Positions 21,977-36,214 are shown, counted from the first letter of the stretch. The stretch is DNA of 64,000 bases from Xestospongia bergquistia (GCA_963965975.1 OZ014412.1:3660501-3724500), one strand, 5' to 3'. The notes: a model not told the origin generated them from the sequence alone. Translations and numbers: made by a program.

Positions 21977-24183
21977 ATGGATCTAGTAAAGACAACATGG
22001 CTACTACTGATATTGTTAGTATCTATTATATTAAAATATACAGGTATGATTATATTAATAACTAATGTACTATTTTATTTAGTTTTATTATATAGCTGTT
22101 CAGTTCATATTTACTCCATCTCCTAACATTAGAGTCTATCAACTAGCACATTACCAATGTTCAGTAGATCATACTGGTGTGACTGTTAATGGGTTTGTTA
22201 ATGGAACAAACTCTGCTAATAATGACATAATTCAAATTGGTATTGTTACAAATGGAGATGGATCACAACAGTCTAATCTTACTATACCTGGATATCCTCA
22301 ATATAACAATACTGTAGTGAGATGTAATGCTTTTGGATTTGTGAATGGTAATATTTATTTCAACTTCAGTGAATCTACTCTGAGAATACAAGGTAACACA
22401 CTCTCTGATATATGTCATCATATCTCCTCTCATTAGGTGAACTAACTACTGTCAACAACTTGACTTGTCATGTACAAATTCAGTATATAAACTGTTCCTG
22501 GTCTCCTTCTCTCTGGTATCCATACCTGGTTATATCATCAATGTTACTTATGGAGGAGAACTAGTTACACAGAACACTACATCTTTTACAACATGGCAGT
22601 ACTGTCTCAGTCAACTTGGTAACTATACAATTAGTGTAGCTGGTAATAACTCAGCTGGAAAAGGAGAGGTAAATATTACATCAGTTGTAGTACTAGAAGG
22701 TAAGTGATGTAGACGTTTTAATTTATCAAGTACTTGACACTAATAGATAAAATTATTAACTATAATGTGACTCCTAAAAGATTACAAAATGACACATATT
22801 TGGTCTTTTATATTGTGGAGGTATGTAACTTCTCTTATATAAACATCATATACTTTTACATATATTCTATCTAGACTGTGTATTCACTACAGCCATCATT
22901 AGTATTTATAAATTTAACTAATAGTACTGGAACTACATTTATTTTTAATGGAAGTGTACATGATTTTGTTGGAAATAAGTTAATTGGAAATATAAGTATT
23001 GACATGACTGATAGACAAAAATGGAGTATTGTTTTGACTTTAGGATACAGCTGTAGATCTCTTAATTCACCAGTTGAATTATTATGTAAGTTTGTTTAAA
23101 TCAGATTAATTGTATTAATATTTTTATTAGCTACATTTGATGTACAAAATGGTAGTTTAACAGAGGAGTCTGGAGAAGTTTGTTTTACTTGTTATTTTCT
23201 TGAGGGTAGTCAATCACAAGGATGTTATATTGAATATAACTCACTTATAACAGACTACTACAGTGGTAATATTACCATAGTGAGAACATCAGTAGATACC
23301 AGTACTGCTAGTAAATGTGTGACAGGAATATATACCAGTAATTATAATGTGACATTTTATGATATGGATTATAACAATGTACCATATACTACTGAGTATG
23401 CTGTAAAACTGACTAATCAATTAGTGACTGGACTATCTCCTCCTCTTACTCCTACACTAACTACTATATCAATTGTAACAATTATTATTACATCATCATC
23501 TACATCACCTACTACAATATGTACAGACTGTGATAATAGTAAGTTATTATTAATATTATAACAATTGAATTCATATTTTTACTATTACAGTGAGGAGTGT
23601 TCAAAGAGATCTAATAGGTAATACTTGTATGATAATTTCTAGTTTAGTTAACTAAATATATCACTACACATTGTAGGTAGTATTACTGGTAGTCTAGTGC
23701 GTGTGTCAGTTCTAATACTGGTATGTACTGTACTAGTACTTATAATGACATATAGGATAAGAAGAACTAAGTCACTGAGACAAGGTACAGTTAACTACAT
23801 TTTATATACACACTCTCTTATATAAGTCACTACTAGATACTGTACAACATCAAGTGATGACTGTTATACCTCAATATGAGAATATTACTAATTACCATCA
23901 TACTACTGAACTAGAGATGACCACATGTGCTGCATATGGTATGATATAATATTGACCAATAACAGTTTGTGTGTGTGTTTATATATATAGTATTGAGTAA
24001 TGATCTCAATTGAGTATAATATGTTATTACATTGTAGGTACACTACTATCTCCTATTAATCCACTAACAGATACTGTCCCTCATCAAGATATACCTCACT
24101 ATGAGAATGTTGATATGATCACTAATACACTACCTACTACTGAACTAGAGATGACCACATGTGCTGCATATGGTGTGATATAA
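21977..24183 (+). pseudogene. g6: type I receptor with FN3 frameshift
   Basis: All exons are present: 21977-22043 (signal), 22096-22392 (Ig), 22437-22699 (FN3), 22747-22820 and 22875-23085 (D3), 23131-23538 (D4 and stalk), 23591-23617, 23677-23784 (TM), 23837-23938 and 24038-24183 (tail). The FN3 exon is 263 rather than 267 bases because four bases are lost near 22507 just after CSWSP-coding sequence, so the frame shifts. The Ig core Trp codon TGG has become GGG (VNGFVNG). A glycine in the TM exon is arginine (SLVRVS). Other exons remain open, and the total would divide by three if four bases were added back. This suggests recent decay or an assembly error. Confidence 0.7.
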
Positions 24184-25723
24184 TATTGATAGTACATTAT
24201 ACAGATGACATTATATAATTTAATATTATGATCATGATAAATTTATAAATCAAATTCACTATAAAATCAAAATATGAAGGTAACCATAGCAATGTACTGA
24301 TGATAATATTATTAAAGAAAATTTGTGAAGATATTCTTAAGTGAGTATATAGTGTAATGATAATTTCTAATATCCTTGTAGACTTTAGAGGTTGATTATT
24401 TAACAGTTTAAATGTATAAGTCAAAGTAAGTCAATTCAATCTACATTGTGTTATAATTTGAGACAATTAGTCAATTATTAGATTTAGTGTATGTAGTTGT
24501 TAACTAAACATTAGTACCAAATACCAATAAATTATATGATAACATTATGAATACATTATAACTAGTGTTGTTTTAGTATAAGGAAACATATATAGTTTTA
24601 ATAGTTCACTTGAATTCCTTTTATTTTTGTTTTATTAAGTAAAATTATGTTTTGAGAAAATTCAAACAAGTAATATTAAAAACACTAAATAATATGGTTC
24701 AACATTTTCCAAAAGAGTTCTTCCCAGAATATGAGCCATATTTAAAGAATGAAAATACTCCAGTTTTTATATGATGGTAATGCAAGTAGTTACAGATGGT
24801 TGTTGCTACAAATTAAATTACATTTTGTTACGTTTTGTTGGTAAAATGCAATGTATAACAAAATCAACAATTAAATTATTAAAATGAAATGAAATTTAAG
24901 AAAAATTAGCTTTAGTTTTAGTTTTTACTATAATTAAAGTAGTCAATTTTGGTTTAGTATTAGTTAGTATGCAAATAGGTTTTATTCTTTACTAAATGAT
25001 ATATTTGTATTAGTTTTGGTACACTAAACACACTAATTATAACACTATGATATCAAATGTTACAGCTGCATGTAGTCCTGGCACTGGGTCCTTATTTCAG
25101 TGATTAAGTTATGCTATAATAGATAAAGAGATGTAACTATCCTTATTTCAAACCATTTTAATATTATGATAAAATAAAGTATTAGTACATTTTACTTTGG
25201 ACAAAACAAAGTGATTTTGTTCATAATGAATTTTTGCAAGTCTAAAGGATTTTCTTAAAATAATAATAGTCCATGACTTTGTTCAGAGACTCTAAAGAAA
25301 AAAGAATTTCTAATAAAAATTGAGTTTTCAAGAAAGAATATAAATTTAGTATCCACAAAATTTAATTCTTTGATTTGAATACTATTATGTGATATTATCA
25401 TGTATGCAAATAGCAATCTGTAAACATATAAAGCAACTTTTATACCCTAATCCCGGGTAAAAGTAAAGTTAGATTGTATAGTACTCTTGTTTATTACAAG
25501 GTAGGATGCCCCTCCTATTTTTTTTATTTTAAATAGATGATATGAAGCAGCTATCTGGTATCGCGTTACAAGTTCGTCATTACCGCCTTACCTTAGAGAC
25601 GAAGGTGGGAACGGCAGACTAGAGTGTTGTTTGATATAGAAAGTTTCAATCTACTTATGAAAGTTAAATCTTGCTCTAAAGTCAGTTTATTGTGTATACC
25701 TTGGATTCCACCCTGATAAAGAA
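24184..25723. other. Intergenic, no gene seen (g6-g7)
   Basis: The first 130 bases resemble the 3' flanks of other type I genes. The rest, including the TTAGTTTTAGTTTT-like stretch at 24900-25020, is AT-rich and has no supported coding region. A slightly more GC-rich patch at about 25540-25640 is also unidentified. Confidence 0.5.
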
Positions 25724-27917
25724 ATGGTACTCTTAGTATTGTCTGCATTCTACATCATTGGTCTTCTTGTCAACGTCTTGGGTATGACAGTTACTATATA
25801 TCAATATAATAATTATGTTTTGTCTATTAACCTGAGCCTACATATATTGTATGCATTGTGTACTAATATGCTAAAAGCATTATGTAATGAAACATTTCTA
25901 TAATTTGTACAGCTGTTCAGTTCATATTTACTCCATCTCCTAACATTGGAGTCTATCAACTAGCACATTACCAATGTTCAGTGAATCATCCTGATGTAGG
26001 GATTATTTGGTTTGTTAATGAAACACGTTCTACTAACGATGATAGTATTCAACTTGGTATTGTTACAAATGGAGCAGGATCATCTAGTTCCAGTCTTACC
26101 ATACCTGGATATCCTCAATATAACAATACAGTAGTGAGATGCCTTGCTTCAGGATTTGTTGATGGCAATCTTTATACTAACTTTGATAATGCTATTCTGA
26201 GGATACAAGGTAACACACTCTCTGATATATGTCATTATATCTCCTCTCATTAGGTCAACTAGCTGCTGTTAACAACTTGATATGTCATGTACAAAGTCAG
26301 TATATAAACTGTTCCTGGTCTCCTCCCTTCTCTCTGGTATCCATACCTGGTTATATCATCAATATTACTTATGGAGAAGAGGTAGTTATACAGAACACTA
26401 CATTTTCTACAACATGGCAGTACTGTCCAAGTCAATTTGGTACATATACAATTAGTTTAGCTGGTTATAACTCAGCTGGAGAAGGAGAGATAACTACTAC
26501 ATCACGACATGTACCAGGAGGTATTACCACTATGGTTACTAATGTATAATTTATTCCTTTGATTTTAGTTAATATAAGTAATTTAACAACTACCTTTATC
26601 AGATCAGTTAATAGTTGGATACTAAATATAACAATATATGATTTGGTAAGTTACATTATGATATCTCTAGATACCTCATGTTTGTGATATTAGGAACTTC
26701 AACAATGTCCACATACAGTGGAGTCAGCTCAACTAAATGTTGTTATATACAATGAAGATAATTCTTCTATATTTCTAAATAATTCAATAATTCTAACTGA
26801 TGGAGTTATTATTGTTACCATCTATATTGTAAATATAACTGAGAATAAAATATGGAAGACAAGAATGAGTTTATCATTACCAAGTGGAGCTGTTATTGAC
26901 GTAACAGAATCAACTGTACTAAGTAAGTACATTATAAATGGCTTACAAATATTTTCTCATTCATTAGGTACATATGATATTAGTGAAGCTACCCTATATA
27001 ATGACTTAAGAAATATTGGTAGAATATGTTACAGCTGTCATTTTATAAGAGGAGCTATTGTTAAAGGTTGTCTTATTTCATTAATCTCCTCTACCTACAA
27101 TACTAACATATCATTAATATGTTCTCCAGTATGTAGTAGTACAGTAATTGGATGTACATATGATCTACCTAGTGGTATATATAATATGTATGTATATGAT
27201 ATTGAAGAGGAGGATAGATTATCAGATGAGTGGGCAATATCATATACTAATATCACTATTACTGGATTGGAACCAACTTACTCATTTCTTGAAGTGACTA
27301 ATTCTATATCCACATGTCCTGTTTCCATGGTTACTATTACTATTGGAACATATGACTGTTTGACCAGTAAGTAATCATTAGTACATTTGTTATCATTATT
27401 ATATCTCTATGTATGTTATATAGATAATACACAAGTTGACAATTGTTTGATTACAGCTGATGGTATATTAGGAGGTAATAAATATGACAATAATATAAAC
27501 ACTAGTAGTTATATTATTATAAGTTAGTAAATAGTTAACTCTCAAAATGAAAACTGTTGTCATATTATTATATTATTATGTATACTGTATAATGTATTAT
27601 TGTAATATATAGGTAGTCTAGTGGGTGTGTCAGTTCTAATACTGGTATGTACTGTACTAGTACATATAGTGATATGTTGGATAAGAAGAACTAAGTCACT
27701 GAGACAAGGTAATACTAACAGTGGGAATAGTTTGTAAATGGTATTATCCATTGTAGGTACTGTACCATCTCCTGTTAATCCACTAATGGATACTGTCCCT
27801 CGTCAAGTTATATCTCAATATGAGAATGTTGATATGATCACTAATACACTACCTACTACTGAACTAGAGATGAACACATGTGTTGCATATGGTGTGATAA
27901 AGAAACCTCTTCTTTAG
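25724..27917 (+). CDS. g7: type II Ig-FN3 transmembrane receptor
   Basis: Predicted 544 residues. Exons: 25724-25781 (signal, MVLLVLSAFYIIGLLVNVL), 25913-26209 (Ig, IIWFVNE), 26254-26520 (FN3), 26569-26645 and 26694-26922 (D3), 26968-27366 (D4), 27424-27474 (juxtamembrane), 27613-27708 (TM) and 27757-27917 (tail, YENV). The signal exon is unrelated in sequence to the MDLV and MPFK kinds. Loss of an 8-base stretch after GTGATAAA removes the usual stop, so the C-terminus runs to KKPLL and TAG. The 45-base intron 26923-26967 is in frame and stop-free, as in g4 and g11. The frame is open. Confidence 0.77.
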
Positions 27918-28079
27918 TCTATTTTAATCAGAGTACTATTTTCATATTGTCAATGACAAAGGAATTTGATAGATTAAAATGACCTTTATACTTCATGTAT
28001 ATAAACTTTTCTTTTCAATATAATATTTATTAATTATTAATGTATCATTATGTGTGTCTATAAAGATGTAGTTATATGT

Positions 28080-28870
28080 TATTGAGTCTGTACTGAATCA
28101 ATTATGAATACAACAGTGATGAGTTGTAAAGAAATCTTATTGTTATAACAGTACTAATGTTACTAATATCACTGACTCTAATGGATATAAGACTATAATA
28201 TCAGTAATTGATCTTCCTCCTAGAGAGAAGTTCAATACATTTGTATACTTACAATATAAGAGTAGACAGATATTTCAAACTATTCCAGTAGTTACCAGTA
28301 AGTATATTGTATGTGTTTATATATATTATTTATAGTTTGTTTAAAGGTACTCATGATCTACAAGGTATCACTGTTTGGAATACTTCAGATAATGTCCTGT
28401 GTCTTCAATTTAAACTTGTTTATGGCAGACAAATAACTAAACTACATCTAGAAGTGATAAATGGAGATAAACATTATAATCTGATTGTCTCTGACTACAC
28501 ACGTCATTTAATTGATAATGACAATATCTATTGTAACAATCAAGTTATATTTACTAAATGTTTCAGTGATATACCTCGTGGTAATAATTAGACATTATAT
28601 GTATGTAATGGAGTCTTAACTAATGTAGCTTGGTGATTTTAGTAATTTATTGTAGTGGGATTTGCTACTTAATATGCTTGCTACTAATAATATTCCTTAT
28701 TAGGTATATATAATTATATTGAGAAAACAGCGAGAGTGTTGGTATTTGGACCAGATCTAGTTGTATTAGAACCTCATAAGAGAACTTCAGTGTTCATAGT
28801 CTTAGTGGTAAGTTATATTAGTAGTTTATGATTAATCATCTGATGTTTACTGCAGCTGGGAATCCCAAAA
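28080..28870 (+). pseudogene. Type III receptor relic after g7
   Basis: Same exon order as at 12.56-13.6 kb. The first exon has lost bases near 28130 (GTAAAGAAATC). The D4-like part beginning GTHDLQG (about 28347) ends at an in-frame TAG near 28589. The PDLVVLEPHKRTS segment at about 28750 is present. The copy then jumps to sequence normally found some 1.8 kb further away (compare 15.37 kb), marking a deletion. Confidence 0.65.
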
Positions 28871-31800
28871 CAGATAAATTAGTGGGACTACATTACCATG
28901 AACCTATCTGACTGTAGTATTATAATAGGTCTTCTGTTAAGAGAACTTTTATGACATAATAATAATTATATATAAATTGTACTATATATCAATGTAATTA
29001 TATTGCTATTAGTTCAAAGCCACATAATGAAGCAATGAATTATGATAACTATCATATCAATTAATATTAACAAATACCACTGGGAGACTGTGTATTCTAA
29101 TATTTTCATGACACATTAGATTTAAGATATAATTCCATTATAGAAGAAAAAAAGCTTTAGATGTTTTTCTGTTCTGGAGTGTAAGCTATTGTATCCTGTT
29201 GTGGATTGTACAAGTCAACTCAAGAACTGAAGCCATGGAGGTATAATGTCTTCAGTGATATATATTATGATTATAAACTATTAATTGATGATCCATAGTA
29301 ATGTTATTGAACAAGCATACAATGGTAATGATCATTTTCAATATATCTGTAGATTTATATTGAGAAATTTATTACTTCAAAATTTAAAGTAGAAATAAAA
29401 TAAGTCAATTTAGTATACATTGTGGTTATAATTTGTAAGAATTAGTCAATTTTTAGAAGTGTTTGTTTGTGTCTGGTTAAATGAATATTTGTTAATTTAT
29501 AGGAACATTATAAATTCATTATAGATCTATATTATCATATACTGGTATGTATAATCTTTTATCACATTTAGTTGACATTTTTTCCCTTATTTAAATACTA
29601 TACAATTTTAATGTTATCAGTATGTTGTGACAAAACCTGGACATATTGTCAAAGCTGTCTGTTCTGGATATCTTTGTACCAAACAAACTAAGTGGTGTCC
29701 TGATTCTTCATATCCACATAAACAGGTTTGCTGTTACATCATCATCAGACCTTAGATCATGTACAAGGTCTTTGGTTCTATAATGATATCTATATATAAA
29801 CCGGAATACTGTACAAATACATTGAAATCAAATCAGCTGAAAAGATTTCTAAAATACAAATTGTATTTGTAACGGAATCTTCTATTTGTCATTGAACAGT
29901 GTAGTGATATACATATGAGATTAACAATAATCTTATCTTCTATAGCACATATATTATCCCATCTTTACTCTACTATGTTTGTCATGATTTCTGGTATAAT
30001 ATTATATACTTGATAAAACATATGAAGGTAGAGAATTGATTTTGTACAGCTAGTTAATGAACTATCTAATTGTTATATATATACAATAGAAATTGTTCAA
30101 AACTAACTCTGGTGCATACAAATTAGTGACATCACTATATCAATATACCAACATAACAATGTAACAATGTAACAATATACCATTGTACTAATATAATAGT
30201 GTGCCAATATACCAATGTATCAGTGTACTAATGTACCAATATAACAGTATATCAATGTGCTAATGTACTGATATAACAATATACCAACATATAAATTTGC
30301 CAATGTGCTGATACACTAATGTACCAATGTACTATTGTAGCAACCTTATCAATATACAAGTGTATCAATATATCATACCAATGTACTAATGTATTGATAT
30401 ACCAATACATCATTATACCGATATATGTCTCAAAAATGTTTACAATACTATAATACTAGAAGAAATTTGAATCGTTTTCTAAAATTAGCACTACTGAAAC
30501 AACTAAACAAGAATTGATCAGGCAAATTGAAAGCTAGTTACAAAGATGTTGATATGAATAGTTAGTGTCATTATTGATCCTATCATCTGTTAGGATAATG
30601 TTGATAAACATAATAATCATATATAATCTGTTTATAAAAATATACAATGAATTTGATGTATATTTTATTTTGTAGTATTGTATTCCATATATCGGTATAT
30701 ACGTATAAATAGAAGCGAAGGAAGCTAAAAGCGACTAGTATAGAAAGACGGGTGAATCTATTCAAAATTGGATCTTAAATATCAGCAGTTTACGTGGAAA
30801 CCCTCCATGAAATTTAAGAAGTATGTACAGCTACCTTATAATATAGCCAGCATTTTATTTTATCTAAATGTCTTTAAAAACTGTAACCATCTTTGCTTAA
30901 TTTTACACGCAGCATATTATATAAGTGCATTGTAACAAAACTGATCATGATTGTTTGATTATGGTTGTACAGGTTCCATATAGCAAGATTATGATGGAAA
31001 AAGTTACATCATATCATTTTAATTGCTAATGTATAATAGATTGACTATTAATTGTAATTATGGTTAATGATTTTATTTTTATTCTTAAGCATGACAGGCC
31101 AAGGTTGTTGCTATGGTTTCATATTTTCACTTTAATATATAGTGTGGTAATTTTAAACAATTTATCATATTCCTTGAACAGAGGCCTAGGCTTCTATTTC
31201 TTTTTAAAGATTTTTGACCAGGCCTTTAAACAATGGAAGCCTTTATTTCCAGCAACATATCATTAATCTATAACAAAGATCACACTAAACTTTCCCACAG
31301 CAGCTTGCTGGAATATATTTCGTTAGACAATCAATAGCTGTAAGTTTGAAAGAAACAGAAAAAGACATCCATTCAGATATTTTGAAACAATAAAGAATAG
31401 GAACAACACAAATGCACATAGCTAGATGTGGGTTATTATGTCTTAATATGAGATCATGCCTCTATTTACAGCTGCTTGAATTACCCAAGCTTCTAGTTGA
31501 TACTGGGCTTCTATTTGGAGGAGACATCTATTCAAGAAAATACGATATTTATTTTAACAGCAATATAATTAAAACTACCATCATTATTAACATTAAAAAG
31601 TAATCTTAAGTTTATTTAAGACTAATATGATGACAATTTGGATTATTTACAGTTATAATGAATAAATCATGTTTAAAATACATTAAAGTGTATATAATAT
31701 GAATACATAGTATATAACAGTGCTAGCCTTGGCACAGCATCTTATTTTGACTAAAAATTAATAGCTCTAAACACTACTAACATAGTCATTTCAATATCAT

Positions 31801-31967
31801 TAATAATCAAAACAGTATGACATTTACTTTTGCATCAAATAATTTTAGTTAATTCAAATTGTATATACATCATATTAGTTAAATAAACCAACAATGATGC
31901 ATGATTGGAATACAATAATTTAGTTATGTGTACTTTTCTTAGATGTTAGCCTGTTAAGCTTAAGAAG
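28871..31967. other. Intergenic DNA before g8
   Basis: Noncoding and AT-rich. About 29.03-30.6 kb is related to 39.48-40.5 kb (shared AAATACCACTGGGAGACTGT). A degenerate minisatellite lies at 30.12-30.43 kb (listed separately). From about 30.7 kb the DNA resembles the upstream region of g10. Short open frames at 31060 and 31412 show no family features. Confidence 0.55.
30118..30425. repeat. Degenerate minisatellite, CCAATATA/CCAATGTA type
   Basis: Around 300 bases are built of variants of an 8-10 base unit such as ACCAATGTACTAATGTACC and AATATACCAA, with no open coding content. Units are too diverged to count precisely by eye. Confidence 0.75.
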
Positions 31968-34702
31968 ATGCCTTTTAAAGTGGCACATATAATCTTCATT
32001 GTCCTTACATTGTGCTTCCAAATTTCAGGTAAATAAATTTCTAATAAAAAAATTAAATTTTGTTGCTGCATTCTAAAATCTGTATGTTTTGCATCCAAAT
32101 TGTTCAAATAAATATAGTTCTTACAGCTTAAAGTACAACTTTAGTATAACATAAAATTAATTATATGTGATCTTACTCTTGGAGGTAAATCTATTGTTAC
32201 CTTTTTATTGGAATACAGCTGTTCAGGCATTATTCAAGCAGATCTAGACCAGGAGCAGAATTAGAACTATAGTCTTAATATTTATGACTAAATGCATAGT
32301 AATAATGATTCAGGAATTATCCTCATATGCCTATACATATGTATATATATGATGTACATAATTAACCAGAGAACACTGAGTAAGAAGTAACAAAGAAGCA
32401 AAATATATACTAACAACTATAATAGTGTTCTTATAGTAATAAGAGCAAATAATGGATTTGTACACTTATATCAACATGATAAGGAATAATGTTCTCCATT
32501 TTTTATATTTTAATAGCTGTTCAGTTCATATTTATTCCATCTCCTAACATTGAAGTCTATAAACTAGCACATTATCAATGTTCAGTGGATCATTCTAGTG
32601 TCAATATTGGTTGGAATGTTAATGGTACAGCATACACTCATAATGAGATTATACAACTTGGTATTGTTACAACTGGAGGAAAACAACATTCTAATCTCAC
32701 AATAACTGGATATCCTCAATATAACAATACAGAAGTAATATGTATTGCCTCAGGACTTTTGAATGCTATGGATCCTAATAGTTTCTATTACAACTATGAT
32801 AATGCTACTCTAAGAATACAAGGTAACACACTCTTTGATATATGTCATTATATCTAATCTCATTAGGTGAACTAGCTGCTGTTAACAACTTGATATGTCA
32901 TGTACAAAGTCAGTATATAAACTGTTCCTGGTCTCCTCCCTTCTCTCTGGTATCCATACCTGGTTATATCATCAATGTTACTTATGGAGGAGAACTAGTT
33001 ACACAGAACACTACATCTTTTACAACATGGCAGTACTGTCCCAGTCAATTTGGTAACTATACAATTAGTGTATCTGGTTATAACTCAGCTGGAGAAGGAA
33101 AGATAACTACTACATCACTACATGTACCAGCAGGAGAGATAAGTACGAACAAAATATCAGCAGGTATGTGATGTTAGACTTATTGAATTTTCAAACTGGC
33201 AGGCTGTCATAGATGTATCCACTTATATCCATGTCACTCCTAAAAGATTACCAAATGACACATATTTAGTCAACTATATTGTAGAGGTATGATAAGGTGC
33301 CAGCAGTAACATTATGCATGCTATTTTCTGTAGAGTGATTATTCCTTACAGCCATCATCAATATCTATCAATTTAACTAATAGTAATGGAGTGATACTCA
33401 TTTTTGATGTAATTGTATGTGATAATGTTGGAAATAAGTTTATTGGAAATATAACTATTGATATGATTGGCAGACAAAGGTGGAGTATTGCTTCAATTTT
33501 AAGATACAGCTGTAGATCTCTTAAGTCTCTTAAAACATTTTGTAAGTTATTTTATTTGTACTTTAATAATTTTATTTTCTCATTAGCTACATTTGATGTT
33601 CAAAATGGCAGTTTAACAGTCATCAACTCTACTATTGGAGAAGTTTGTTTTACTTGTTATTTTCTTGAGGGTAGTCAATCACAAGAATGTTATATTGAAT
33701 ATAACTCACTTATAACAGACTACTACAGTGGTAATATTACCATAGTGAGAACATCAGTAGATATCAGTACTGCTAGTAAATGTGTGACAGGAATATATAC
33801 CAGTAACTATAATGTGACATTTTATGATATAGATTATAACAATGTACCATATACTACTGAGTATGCTGTAAAACTGACTAATCAATCAGTGACTGGAGTA
33901 TCTCCTCCTCTTACTCCTACTCTAACTACCATATCAATTGTACCAGTTATTAATACATCCTCATTAATAACTAATGTTATATCATCATCTCCATCACCTA
34001 CTACATTATGTACAGACTGTGATAATAGTAAGTTATTATTAATATTATAACAATTAAGTTCATATTATTACTACTACAGTGAGGAGTGTTCAAAAAGATC
34101 TAATAATAGGTAATACTAATATGATAACTTCTAGTCTAGTTAACTAAATATATTACTACATATTGTAGGTAGTATTACTGGTAGTCTAGTGGGTGTGTCA
34201 GTTCTAATACTGGTATGTACTGTATTAGTACTTATAATGATATATAGGATAAGAAGAACTAAGTCACTAAGACAAGGTAGAGTTAACTACATTTTATATA
34301 CACACTCTCTTATATAAGTCACTACTAGATACTGTACAACATCAAGTGATGACTGGTATACCTCAATATGAGAATATTACTAATTACCATCATACTACTG
34401 AACTAGAGATGACCACATGTGCTGCATATAGTATGATATAATATTGACCAATAACAGTGTGTGTGTGTGTTTATATACATAGTATTGAGTAATGATCTCA
34501 CTTGAGTATAATATATTATTACATTGTAGGTACTGTAGCATCTCCTGTTAATCCACTATCAGATACTGTCCCTCATCAAGTTAGACCTCAATATGAGAAT
34601 GTTGATATGATCACTAATACACTAACTATTACTGAACTAGAGATGACCACATGTGCTGCATATAGTATGATATAATATTGACCAATAACATGTGTGTGTG
34701 TG

Positions 34703-34736
<34 letters not shown>

Positions 34737-35432
34737 ATATACATAGTATTGAGTAATGACCACACTTGAGTATAATATATTATTACATTGTAGGTACTGT
34801 AGCATCTCCTGTTAATCCACTATCAGATACTGTCCCTCATCAAGTTAGACCTCAATATGAGAATGTTGATATGATCACTAATACACTAACTATTACTGAA
34901 CTAGAGATGACCACATGTGCTGCATATAGTATGATATAATATTGACCAATAACATGTGTGTGTGTGTGTGTGTGTCTTTATATATATATATGGTATTGAG
35001 TAGTGATCTCACTGGAGTATAATATTTTATTACATTGTAGGTACTGTACCATCTCCTATCAATCCACTAACAGATACTGCCTCTCATCAAGTTATACCTC
35101 AATATGAGGATGTTGATATGATCACTAATACACTACCTACTACTGAACTAGAGATGACCACATGTGTTGCAAATGGTATGATATAATATTGGCTAATAAC
35201 AGTGTGTGTGTGTGTGTGTACATGTGTTTATATACATATTATTGAATAATGACCACACTTGAGTATAATATATTATTACATTGTAGGTACTGTACCATCT
35301 CCTGTTAATCCACTAAAAGATACTGTCTCTCATCAAGTTATACCTCAATATGAGAATGTTGATATGATCACTAATACACTACCCACTACTGAACTAGAGA
35401 TGAAGACATGTGCTGCATATGGTGTGATATAA
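31968..35432 (+). CDS. g8: type I receptor with extended five-exon tail
   Basis: Predicted 725 residues, the longest of the array. Exons: 31968-32028 (signal, MPFKVAHIIFIVLTLCFQIS), 32517-32822 (Ig), 32867-33163 (FN3 with a 10-residue extension, AGEISTNKIS), 33213-33286 and 33334-33541 (D3), 33587-34027 (D4 and longest stalk), 34080-34109, 34169-34276 (TM), then tail exons 34329-34430, 34530-34664, 34794-34928, 35041-35175 and 35287-35432. The three 135-base internal tail exons are tandem copies, each with one tyrosine motif. The first two are almost identical including their introns. The fourth reads YEDV and ANG, so its second tyrosine is lost. All borders keep phase 1 and the frame is open. 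Confidence 0.75.
34691..34733. repeat. (TG)n microsatellite in a g8 tail intron
   Basis: TG tract with one break, lying about 27 bases after the donor of a duplicated tail exon. A second tract lies at about 34954-34975 in the next intron. Confidence 0.9.
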
Positions 35433-35921
35433 TATTGATAGTACATCATACATCTGACATTATATAATTTAAATTTATGATCATGAAAATTTTATAAATC
35501 AAATTCACTATAAAATCAAGTATGAATGTGACCAGAGGATTGTACTAATGATAATATTAATAAAGAAAATTTATGAACTATATTCATTATGACATCATTG
35601 GACATATCCATCAAGTAAATTAACTGGGTCACAGTATATTATATGGAGATAACTTTTTAGTTGTCATAGAAAGGGTTATGTACACTGGCAGACTTCTTTA
35701 TGATTTAAATTAGAATTATTGGATTTTAGTATCAGTAATTGTCAGTTGCCAGCTGCAATATAACTTAATAGAATGTATATAAAATTACCAGCAAAAAGTA
35801 ATTTATAGCTGATTTATAAAGTATGTTATATTCAAATAATAACATATTGTAGATATTACAAATAATACACACATTATATTATAGTATTTCTGCTGATATA
35901 ATGTATTACTGTAATATATAG

Positions 35922-36214
35922 GTAGTCTAGTGGGTGTGTCAGTTCTAATACTGGTATGTACTGTACTAGTACATATAGTGATATGTTGGATAAGAAGAAC
36001 TAAGTCACTGAGACAAGGTAATACTAACAGTGGGAATAGTTTGTAAATGGTAATATCCATTGTAGGTACTGTACCATCTCCTGTTAATCCACTAACAGAT
36101 ACTGTCCCTCATCAAGTTATACCTCAATATGAGAATGTTGATATGATCACTAATATGCTACCTACTACTGAACTAGAGATGAACATGTGTGCTGCATATG
36201 GTGTGATAAAATAG
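35922..36214 (+). CDS. Orphan type II TM and tail exons
   Basis: The exon 35922-36017 encodes the type II transmembrane segment (SLVGVSVLILVCTVLV, then CWIRRTK). Exon 36066-36214 encodes a tail with YENV and ends AYGVIK, TAG. Both have intact splice borders and phase, but no type II ectodomain precedes them. They lie 490 bases after the stop of g8. They may be the surviving 3' end of a deleted type II gene, or an alternative membrane anchor and tail for g8. Confidence 0.55.
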
